In this document: one piece after another, positions 1 to 4,767 of the stretch
How positions within the stretch are numbered: the first letter of the stretch is position 1
How the letters are laid out: every line of letters starts with the position of its first letter
From: MADRE2 sp964397015
GTDB taxonomy: Bacteria > Desulfobacterota > Desulfobacteria > Desulfobacterales > Desulfobacteraceae
Direction: 5' to 3'
Assembly: GCA_964397015.1 (NCBI GenBank)
Contig: CAYNHL010000122.1
Coordinates: forward strand, 1-11,014
Length of the DNA stretch: 11,014 nucleotides
Made by a program: the position numbers and the translations under genes
The notes under the pieces: model-generated
What the model was told of the DNA's origin: nothing
Seen by the model: the letters and a program-made list of their open reading frames with translations, nothing else
The model's database searches: none

Positions 1-75
1 GGCGGCTTGGCCAAGGGGTAAGGCAACGGCCTGCAAAGCCGTTATTCTCCGGTTCAAATCCGGAAGCCGCCTCCA
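1..75 (+). tRNA. tRNA-Cys (anticodon GCA)
   Basis: The sequence folds into a full cloverleaf. The 7-bp acceptor stem pairs 1-7 with 65-71. The D arm lies at 10-24. The anticodon stem pairs 26-30 with 38-42 around loop CTGCAAA, with anticodon GCA at 33-35. The T arm pairs 48-52 with 60-64 around loop TTCAAAT. The discriminator base is U at 72, the usual base for cysteine tRNAs, and CCA is encoded at 73-75. It decodes UGC/UGU cysteine codons. A terminator follows 10 nt later, so it is the last or only gene of its transcript. tRNA genes are common integration sites and an accessory locus lies to the right, but I see no integrase and no second copy of the tRNA 3' end in this window. Confidence 0.97.
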
Positions 76-85
76 TAATAAAATC

Positions 86-118
86 AAGGGGTTAGGCTAA
101 AATCTAACCCCTTTTTTT
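86..118 (+). terminator. Rho-independent terminator of the tRNA-Cys transcript
   Basis: A perfect 10-bp stem pairs AAGGGGTTAG (86-95) with CTAACCCCTT (104-113), with an 8-nt loop and a run of T to 118. It sits directly behind the tRNA and is a textbook intrinsic terminator. Confidence 0.92.
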
Positions 119-184
119 GTTTCCAGGAAAAAACAATTCCAACCGTATATCCAACCTGATATTTTTTTGGATCTCCCCCAAGCA

Positions 185-218
185 CAAAAAACCCGGCCCC
201 TTTTTCCAGAGTCCGGGT
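185..218 (-). terminator. Possible minus-strand intrinsic terminator
   Basis: Read on the minus strand, ACCCGG (218-213) can pair with CCGGGT (196-191) across a 16-nt loop, followed by a run of six or seven U (191-185). The long loop makes it a weaker candidate. The nearest minus-strand gene ends more than 500 nt upstream of it (at 742), so it may serve a lost gene or stop transcription running into the tRNA. Confidence 0.4.
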
Positions 219-314
219 GAATGCTCCTGACATCGCACAGAATTATTTTCACAAAGGGATACTCCACAGGGTTTTTATGTGCGGTCTGCTTACCCCATTT
301 TTGAGGTCAGAATG

Positions 315-366
315 AACCTGCTCAGTTTTAAGCGCGTTACCTGGATCGAACAACCTGCTCAATTTT
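315..366. repeat. Imperfect 15-bp direct repeat, IS21-end-like
   Basis: AACCTGCTCAGTTTT (315-329) and AACCTGCTCAATTTT (352-366) differ at one base and start 37 bp apart. Each is followed by a GC-rich GCGC stretch. IS21-family elements carry short repeated blocks of this general kind (CTCA-GTTTT) at their ends, where IstA binds. No istA or istB coding sequence remains, so at most this is a remnant. The IS21 link rests on my memory of the motif style. Confidence 0.35.
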
Positions 367-386
367 GCGCCCGTTGCCCCGGGAAT

Positions 387-413
387 AGACCGGCCCAACT
401 CCTGGCCGGGTCT
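387..413. other. Stable hairpin in the intergenic region
   Basis: AGACC-GGCC (387-395) pairs with GGCC-(G)-GGTCT (404-413), giving nine base pairs with one bulged G and an 8-nt loop. No T run follows on either strand, so it is not an obvious terminator. Its role is unknown. Confidence 0.45.
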
Positions 414-602
414 GACCGGTAACATCGATCCAGATTTGGACCCATCTCAAGATAAACTGGAAGGCCCACACTACCCACCACCTGGTGGGCGTTTTCAGAG
501 ACCAGCCGCTCCGGGTGTCAGTGGTTTTTATATATTCATTTAAAACGATATTTTATGAATAAAGCATATATTGTGCCGATTCTTTATTGATAAATTATTT
601 AA

Positions 603-737
603 GGATTTAAAGCAAATTATATACCATCGTCTAAATATGATATTAAATCAGAATTAGGAACCGGACCAGGCCATTTTCATTTAGATGGAACTGAGGGTAA
701 AAAGAAGCCCATGGCGGTGGAGAAGATGACCAGTTAA
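603..737 (+). pseudogene. Possible gene remnant, no start codon
   Basis: An open frame of 44 codons runs to a TAA at 735-737 and is preceded by in-frame stops, including TAA at 600-602. Its only in-frame ATGs are near the end (711 and 726), without a ribosome site. The translation (KYDIKSELGTGPGHFHLDGT, then a lysine run) has a plausible protein composition, but I recognise no family. An ATG at 555 in the same frame meets stops after 11 codons. It could be the decayed tail of a gene or simply a chance open frame. Confidence is low. Confidence 0.2.
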
Positions 738-741
738 GTTT

Positions 742-1095
742 TCAAGCCTTAACGATCTCAAATACAGCAGGTTCAATTCTCGACTGCCGGCACTCCGGAC
801 ACTTTCCTGGCTTCTTAAAAGATTTCCGGTCTTTGAATTCAAATTTGCAGTTCAGGCAGTAGCATGGAGTTACTTTAATCTGTTTTTTCTGGTGCCTGAT
901 GCTTTTTTCAATGGATGGCAGGTGTGAATAGACTTCTTTCTCGCTGATATGTAGGGCCTTTGAAAGATCTTTTGCGGACATCTGCTCTGTTTTCAGACTG
1001 TGGATAATCTGCTCTCTGATTGTCAATTTTTTTCCAGGTTCTCCAAAAGCCAAGTGGCTATCAAAGATATCAACCCGTTCATTCTTGTGGTCCAT
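742..1095 (-). CDS. HTH plus zinc-ribbon transcriptional regulator (COG3357-like)
   Basis: This 117-residue protein is a likely DNA-binding regulator. Residues 24-60 (LTIREQIIHSLKTEQMSAKD, then an LSKALHISEKEVYSHL-type stretch) form a winged-helix/ArsR-like HTH. Residues 78-102 form a zinc ribbon with cysteines C80-x2-C83 and C99-x2-C102, plus an extra C78. HTH fused to a zinc ribbon is the arrangement of COG3357, a family of predicted regulators that I associate with sulfate-reducing bacteria. The ATG at 1095 is preceded on the minus strand by GAGGGA about 10 nt upstream. That site overlaps an 11-bp palindrome (GGGATAATCCC, 1099-1109), which could be an autoregulatory operator or a structure masking the ribosome site. 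The small membrane-protein gene 123 bp upstream is on the same strand. The target genes are unknown; control of the neighbouring operon is possible but unproven. Confidence 0.8.
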   Translation of the reverse strand: MDHKNERVDIFDSHLAFGEPGKKLTIREQIIHSLKTEQMSAKDLSKALHISEKEVYSHLPSIEKSIRHQKKQIKVTPCYCLNCKFEFKDRKSFKKPGKCPECRQSRIEPAVFEIVKA

Positions 1096-1098
1096 TAT

Positions 1099-1109
1099 GG
1101 GATAATCCC
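1099..1109 (-). promoter_or_regulatory. Palindrome over the ribosome site of the HTH/zinc-ribbon gene
   Basis: GGGATAATCCC is a perfect dyad (GGGAT/ATCCC around one base) lying between the start codon and the GAGGGA ribosome-binding site of the minus-strand regulator, and it includes part of that site. It could be a repressor operator or a small RNA hairpin that lowers translation. Confidence 0.35.
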
Positions 1110-1125
1110 TCTATTTCATCGTGTC

Positions 1126-1162
1126 CCTTTGGCAATCGTGAATAATGTTTTTCAGCCAAAGG
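1126..1162 (-). promoter_or_regulatory. Inverted repeat in the leader of the HTH/zinc-ribbon gene
   Basis: CCTTTGGC (1126-1133) and GCCAAAGG (1155-1162) form a perfect 8-bp inverted repeat around 21 nt. No T run follows on the minus strand, so it is not an intrinsic terminator. It lies between the small membrane-protein gene and the regulator and could be an mRNA hairpin or a pair of operator half-sites. Confidence 0.35.
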
Positions 1163-1218
1163 TTCATATGAAGCAGTGTGAGCGAATAATTAAAAGGGAT
1201 CTATGACCCATCCTAATT

Positions 1219-1395
1219 TTATATCAATATAAAAATCAATAGACCAAACAGGGCACCTCCTGAAATAGCCAGAAGCGTTGTAAAACAGCCTGAATTATTC
1301 TTTTTCGGCCCACCCTTCTCAACTTCTTCATACAGGATTGTATCAACAACTTCGTCGTCATTGAAAATTCCCTCATACTCATCATCATTTTCCAT
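1219..1395 (-). CDS. Small single-span membrane protein, 58 residues
   Basis: I do not recognise a family. The frame opens at ATG 1395-1393, with a G-rich ribosome site (AGGGGGGAG) just upstream, and ends at TAA (1221-1219). The N-terminal 25 residues are strongly acidic (MENDDEYEGIFNDDEVVDTI). They are followed by a short basic/polar linker (residues 27-36, KGGPKKNNSG) and then a hydrophobic helix of about 20 residues up to the C-terminus (residues 37-58, ending FGLLIFILI). This is the layout of a tail-anchored or single-span inner-membrane protein with an acidic cytoplasmic segment. A minus-strand promoter-like sequence (TTGACA, 17 bp, TAAAAA) lies about 90-110 bp upstream. It may be co-transcribed with the regulator gene that follows after 123 bp. 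The coherent acidic/linker/transmembrane pattern, the start signal and the promoter support it as a real gene. Confidence 0.6.
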   Translation of the reverse strand: MENDDEYEGIFNDDEVVDTILYEEVEKGGPKKNNSGCFTTLLAISGGALFGLLIFILI

Positions 1396-1451
1396 ACTCC
1401 CCCCTGCTTGGATTAATAAACCAGAAAAGAAAGTGGTATGTTCTGCTCAAC

Positions 1452-1489
1452 CTGGTCTTCTGCCGGTGAGACCCAGCCTCCTTTTTTTT
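1452..1489 (+). terminator. Weak plus-strand terminator-like hairpin
   Basis: CTGGTCT (1452-1458) pairs with AGACCCAG (1469-1476) with one bulged C, and a run of eight T follows at 1482-1489 after a 5-nt gap. The gap makes it weaker than a standard terminator. No plus-strand gene precedes it in the window. Confidence 0.35.
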
Positions 1490-1513
1490 ATGGCGGCGGT
1501 CATAATCTGTCAA
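1485..1513 (-). promoter_or_regulatory. Minus-strand promoter candidate for the small membrane protein
   Basis: On the minus strand the sequence reads TTGACA (1513-1508), a 17-bp spacer, then TAAAAA (1490-1485). The -35 is consensus and the -10 is a moderate match. Transcription would start near 1478 and reach the start codon at 1395 after a leader of roughly 85 nt. Confidence 0.5.
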
Positions 1514-1532
1514 GAGCAAAACCTTGAAAAGT

Positions 1533-1564
1533 CTAAAGCACAATCGCCCGCTTTAGGTTTTTTT
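1533..1564 (+). terminator. Plus-strand intrinsic terminator upstream of the operon
   Basis: CTAAAGC (1533-1539) pairs perfectly with GCTTTAG (1550-1556) around a 10-nt loop and is followed by G and seven T (1558-1564). It would shield the helicase operon from read-through, or end a short transcript starting inside this region. Confidence 0.6.
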
Positions 1565-1571
1565 ACCTATA

Positions 1572-1600
1572 TTGACATTCCCCGGCATTGATAGTATGGC
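1572..1600 (+). promoter_or_regulatory. Plus-strand promoter-like sequence upstream of the operon
   Basis: TTGACA (1572-1577), a 17-bp spacer and TATGGC (1595-1600) match a sigma70 -35 exactly and the -10 partly. Transcription would start near 1607 and pass through both palindromic sites before the helicase gene. It competes with the promoter candidate at 1665-1695 as the operon start. Confidence 0.4.
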
Positions 1601-1662
1601 ATAAAATTAGGCTGAACAACCGCCTCACTTTGAGAGGATCGGGAAGAGTATCCGGAATTTTT

Positions 1663-1679
1663 CCTTGACCAAGGATCAT
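1663..1679 (+). promoter_or_regulatory. Palindromic operator-like site 1
   Basis: CCTTGACCAAGGATCAT occurs here and again, identical over 17 bp, at 1698-1714. The core CCTTG-AC-CAAGG is a perfect dyad, extended here to TCCTTG/CAAGGA. The TTGACC inside it (1665-1670) can serve as a -35 element. Identical palindromes placed around a promoter are typical binding sites for a dimeric repressor. The regulator is unknown. Confidence 0.6.
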
Positions 1680-1695
1680 CGCTGCCTGATCTAAT
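1665..1695 (+). promoter_or_regulatory. Likely promoter of the helicase-methyltransferase operon
   Basis: TTGACC (1665-1670) and TCTAAT (1690-1695) are separated by 19 bp. The spacer is longer than the ideal 17. The -35 lies within the first palindrome, and the predicted start point (about 1702) falls within the second, which is a classic repressed-promoter layout. The assignment rests on sequence alone. Confidence 0.4.
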
Positions 1696-1697
1696 CG

Positions 1698-1714
1698 CCT
1701 TGACCAAGGATCAT
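1698..1714 (+). promoter_or_regulatory. Palindromic operator-like site 2
   Basis: This is the second exact copy of the 17-bp sequence at 1663-1679, shifted by 35 bp (about 3.3 helical turns). It would overlap the transcription start of the promoter candidate at 1665-1695. Bound protein here would block initiation or early elongation. Confidence 0.6.
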
Positions 1715-1767
1715 TCCACCGGTCGAAATCCTGCAAACCGGCCGTGAATTGAAGAAATGAGGAGATT

Positions 1768-1803
1768 ATGCCACGGTTAACACAAATAGATTTAATCTTC
1801 TGA
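1768..1803 (+). CDS. Short leader ORF (11 codons) in front of the helicase gene
   Basis: ATG at 1768 has a strong ribosome-binding site (AGGAG, 1760-1764) three bases upstream and opens an 11-residue frame, MPRLTQIDLIF, ending in TGA at 1801-1803. The helicase ATG begins two bases later, at 1805, and has no ribosome site of its own, only TTCTGAG. Ribosomes ending the leader would therefore be placed to restart on the helicase, i.e. translational coupling. The leader is in a different frame (+1), so it could alternatively be the true helicase N-terminus separated by a frameshift. It is too short to judge by composition, and the evidence is purely positional. Confidence 0.4.
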   Translation: MPRLTQIDLIF

Positions 1804-1804
1804 G

Positions 1805-4741
1805 ATGATCAGAAGACAAACCACCATCGCCCCGGGGGCACGGATCGAGGTCCGCAATGAAGAATGGCTGGTCCGCCGGGTGGACCGAACCGATACCCGG
1901 GGGCATGCCCTGCATGTGACCGGGATGTCGGAGCTGGTCCGGGACAGGGAAGCGGTTTTTCTGACCGATGCGGAACAGTTTGCCGACAAAGATATCAAGG
2001 TGCTGGACCCGACTGAAACCGCCTTGGTGCCGGACGACTCTCCGGGATTCACCTTCACCCGGCTTTATATGGAAAGCCTGTTGCGCAAGACGCCACCCAC
2101 GGGCCACCAGCTTTATATCGGGCATCGGGCCGCCATGGACGTGCTGCCGTTCCAGCTGGCGCCGGCGGCCATGGCCCTGTCCCAGCCCCGTCAACGGATT
2201 CTCATTGCCGATGCCGTGGGCCTGGGCAAAACCATTACCTGTGGCATCCTGCTGTCCGAACTTATCCGCAGGGGCCGTGGCAAACGGATACTGGTGGTGG
2301 CCATCAAGAGCCTTTTGACCCAGTTTCAAAAAGAGATGTGGTCCCGGTTCACCATCCCCCTAACCCGGCTTGATTCTGTGGGTCTTCAGCGGGTCCGCAA
2401 CCATATTCCCGTCAACCACAACCCCTTTCACTATTACGACCGGGCTATCATCAGTGTGGATACCCTGAAACAGGACAATGAATACCGGGTCCATCTGGAA
2501 AATGCCTATTGGGACATCATTGTCATCGATGAAGCCCACAATGTGGCGGAGCGCGGGGGCGGCGCCTCCCAGCGGGCACAGCTGGCAAAGCTGCTGTCCG
2601 GCCGGTCCGACAGCCTGATCCTGCTGTCCGCCACTCCCCATGACGGCCGGGCGCGGAGTTTCGCCTCCCTCATGAACATGCTGGACCCCACTGCCATTGC
2701 CGATCCGGACCACTACGGCCCCGAGGATATCCGGGGACTGTTCATCCGCCGGTTCAAGCATGACATCAAGGACCAGGTGGCCGGTAGCTTTGAAGACAGG
2801 GAGATCCGCAGGATACCGGTGCCGGCCTCGCCTGCGGAAGAGGCAGCATTCCAGGCCCTGGAAACCATCAAATTTTATCGACTGGACCAGAAACATGGTG
2901 GCGCACGCCTGTTCCGGACCACCCTGGAAAAATCCCTGTTCTCTTCCCCGGCCGCCTGCCTGGAAACCGTGTCCAACCGCATCCGGACCCTGACACGGGA
3001 TCATGGGGACGATCATCCGGATATCCCGGGCCTGACCAATTTTGCCGGGATCGTGAAAAAAATCACGCCCGGGGATTATTCCAAGCTCAACTGCCTGGTA
3101 TCCATGCTCACGGATAAAAAGAGCAGCCTGTACTGGGATGGGAAAAATACCGCTGACCGGCTGGTTATTTTTACCGAACGGGTGGAAACCCTGAAATTCC
3201 TGCATACCCACCTGCCCCGGAAACTGAAACTATCATCAAAACAGGTGGCCACGTTAAAGGGCATGGACAGTGACCGGGAACAGCAGGAAGTGGTGGAAGC
3301 ATTCGGTAAGGAATCGTCCCCGATCCGGTTGCTCATTGCCACGGATGTGGCCTCCGAAGGCATCAACCTCCACTACCTGTGCCACCGCATGATCCATTTT
3401 GACATTCCCTGGTCCCTGATGGTGTTTCAGCAGCGTAACGGCCGTATTGACCGGTATGGGCAGAACCAAACCCCGCAGATCACCTACCTGGTTACCCAGA
3501 GCGAAACCGCTAAAATCAAAGGGGACATTCGCATTCTGGAGCTGCTGATCCAAAAGGATGAGGAAGCCCAGAAAAATATCGGGGACCCGTCCGTGTTCAT
3601 GGGGGTGTATGATGAAGAAAAAGAAGAGATGATCACGGCCCGGGCCATGGAGGACGGCATGGACCCGGAACAGCTGGACCGGGAAATGGCCCAAAACCTG
3701 CAAAAGGCCCGGGACGAAATGTTTGCCGACGGGTTCGATGCCATGGACCTGTTTTTCGGGGATGATGAAGACACGGACACCCCGGTTACCGAACCTGAAA
3801 CAGGGGCTATGCCGTCCCTGTTTGACAGTGATTTTCAGTTTGCCCGCACCGCCCTGGACCATCTGTTCAAAAACCTTGGCGTTCATTCCGTGGACGATGC
3901 CCAGGGGATGCTCCAGCTGGAGGCTCCCGAAGATTTGGCCTGGCGGTTCCGCATGGTACAAAAAGAGATGCGGCCCGACAACAACACCTTTTATCTCACG
4001 GACCGGACCCGGGTGATCCAGGAACAGATCGCTGTGGCCCGAAAAGAGGAAAACGCCTGGCCCCAGGTACACTATCTGTGGGAACTGCACCCGGTCATGG
4101 AATGGCTGACAGACAAACTCACCGCTGTCATGGGCCGTCACCAGGCACCGGTCATTCATCTGGATCAGGGGCTGTCTCCCGGGCAAACCATATACCTGCT
4201 GTTCGGTCTGATCCCCAACCGGAAGGGACACCCGCTGGTACAGCACTGGTTCGGCATCTCACAGCACCGGCAGACCGGCCCGTTCAAAGGCGAGGATTTT
4301 ACAGACAGAACCGTCATGGACCTGGGCCGGCTCCTGGATGTCACGGGTTTCGGGAAAAAAGAGATTCCCAACCCGCTGAAACAAGTGGATGTGGTGCCGC
4401 TCCAAAAAGCCCTAAAAGATGTGATCATACAGGCGAAAAAGACCATGAGTGAAAAGCGTGCCCTGTTCGAGTCGGAAATGGCCCCGGCCCTGGAACGTCA
4501 CCTGGAACGCCTGAAAACCCTTGAACAAAGACATCAGCATCACATCCAGCAGGAATTTGACTGGGAATCATCAGAAAAGAAAGATCGGAGGCTGCGGCAG
4601 GTGGAAAACACCTTCAAGCGGTTCAACACCTGGATCAAAGATACCCTGAAAACCGAAGATGCCCCCTATATCAAAGTGGTGGCTGTGTTTACCCGGAATG
4701 ACGACCGCCAGGAAACAGGGCAGCCGTCACCGGACCGATGA
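1805..4741 (+). CDS. drmD: SNF2-family helicase, DISARM DrmD-like
   Basis: This 978-residue superfamily 2 ATPase of the SNF2/RapA type is predicted to bind and translocate on DNA. Visible motifs are a Q-like motif (about 101-120), Walker A ADAVGLGKT (135-143), DEAH box (242-245), motif III SATPHDG (275-281), motif V IATDVASEGINL (511-522) and motif VI QQRNGRIDRYGQ (542-553). So both RecA-like lobes are intact. The stretch after motif III (SFASLMNMLDPTAIADP and IRRFKHDIKDQV, 285-324) matches what I recall of DrmD, the helicase of class 1 DISARM. An acidic linker (about 625-690) is followed by a helical C-terminal part with a probable coiled coil (about 880-955). It starts at ATG 1805, the first ATG after an in-frame TAA (1793-1795), probably by coupling to the leader ORF. 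The methyltransferase gene follows after 26 bp on the same strand. The helicase call is near certain; the DrmD assignment is less so, since drmA, drmB and drmC are absent here. Confidence 0.9.
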   Translation: MIRRQTTIAPGARIEVRNEEWLVRRVDRTDTRGHALHVTGMSELVRDREAVFLTDAEQFADKDIKVLDPTETALVPDDSPGFTFTRLYMESLLRKTPPTGHQLYIGHRAAMDVLPFQLAPAAMALSQPRQRILIADAVGLGKTITCGILLSELIRRGRGKRILVVAIKSLLTQFQKEMWSRFTIPLTRLDSVGLQRVRNHIPVNHNPFHYYDRAIISVDTLKQDNEYRVHLENAYWDIIVIDEAHNVAERGGGASQRAQLAKLLSGRSDSLILLSATPHDGRARSFASLMNMLDPTAIADPDHYGPEDIRGLFIRRFKHDIKDQVAGSFEDREIRRIPVPASPAEEAAFQALETIKFYRLDQKHGGARLFRTTLEKSLFSSPAACLETVSNRIRTLTRDHGDDHPDIPGLTNFAGIVKKITPGDYSKLNCLVSMLTDKKSSLYWDGKNTADRLVIFTERVETLKFLHTHLPRKLKLSSKQVATLKGMDSDREQQEVVEAFGKESSPIRLLIATDVASEGINLHYLCHRMIHFDIPWSLMVFQQRNGRIDRYGQNQTPQITYLVTQSETAKIKGDIRILELLIQKDEEAQKNIGDPSVFMGVYDEEKEEMITARAMEDGMDPEQLDREMAQNLQKARDEMFADGFDAMDLFFGDDEDTDTPVTEPETGAMPSLFDSDFQFARTALDHLFKNLGVHSVDDAQGMLQLEAPEDLAWRFRMVQKEMRPDNNTFYLTDRTRVIQEQIAVARKEENAWPQVHYLWELHPVMEWLTDKLTAVMGRHQAPVIHLDQGLSPGQTIYLLFGLIPNRKGHPLVQHWFGISQHRQTGPFKGEDFTDRTVMDLGRLLDVTGFGKKEIPNPLKQVDVVPLQKALKDVIIQAKKTMSEKRALFESEMAPALERHLERLKTLEQRHQHHIQQEFDWESSEKKDRRLRQVENTFKRFNTWIKDTLKTEDAPYIKVVAVFTRNDDRQETGQPSPDR

Positions 4742-4756
4742 CACCGGTTTTCCGGT

Positions 4757-4761
4757 AAGGA
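4757..4761 (+). promoter_or_regulatory. Ribosome-binding site of the methyltransferase gene
   Basis: AAGGA (4757-4761) lies six bases before the ATG at 4768, in the 26-bp gap after the helicase stop. It fixes the start codon and shows the second gene has its own translation signal within a shared transcript. Confidence 0.7.
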
Positions 4762-4767
4762 CACGAC

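Larger units (their letters stand above)
119..741. other. Gene-poor region with hairpins and repeats
   Basis: No convincing gene is present in about 620 bases. The left part (190-490) is rich in inverted repeats: a minus-strand terminator-like hairpin (185-218), a 9-bp stem with one bulge at 387-413, and the compact hairpin CCCACCA/TGGTGGG at 474-489. A 15-bp motif occurs twice at 315-329 and 352-366. The right part (530-740) is AT-rich and contains only a 44-codon open frame (603-737) with no credible start. This looks like scarred intergenic DNA left by past insertions, which is an inference. Confidence 0.6.
1396..1767. other. Regulatory region between opposed transcription units
   Basis: There is no convincing protein gene in about 370 bases. 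The region holds a minus-strand promoter candidate (1485-1513), two plus-strand terminator-like hairpins (1452-1489 and 1533-1564), a plus-strand promoter-like sequence (1572-1600) and two identical palindromic sites (1663-1679 and 1698-1714) that bracket a second plus-strand promoter candidate. Close to the helicase gene is a ribosome site with a short leader ORF. Each is listed separately. Confidence 0.6.

Noticed and set aside
1..75. tRNA tail as an attachment site with a second copy in the window
   Set aside because: I scanned by eye for a repeat of the T-arm and acceptor sequence and saw none, and no integrase gene is present.
474..495. CCCACCA/TGGTGGG hairpin followed by TTTT as a terminator
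   Set aside because: The 2-nt loop would force a shorter stem, the T run is only four bases after CG, and no gene ends nearby.
1000..1206. Plus-strand frame of 68 codons opposite the HTH/zinc-ribbon gene
   Set aside because: It is antisense to a gene with clear HTH and zinc-ribbon motifs, and no family is recognisable.
1361..1591. Plus-strand frame of 76 codons between the small membrane protein and the operon
   Set aside because: It lacks a ribosome site, overlaps the start of the better-supported minus-strand gene, and runs through two terminator-like hairpins. Its composition is not protein-like.
1663..1714. The two 17-bp repeats as a minimal CRISPR array
   Set aside because: There are only two copies with an 18-bp gap, no cas genes, and each unit is itself a palindrome at a promoter. 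An operator pair is the better reading.
3254..4246. Minus-strand frame of 330 codons opposite the helicase
   Set aside because: It is antisense to conserved helicase motifs V and VI, has no recognisable domain and has the same shadow-frame composition.
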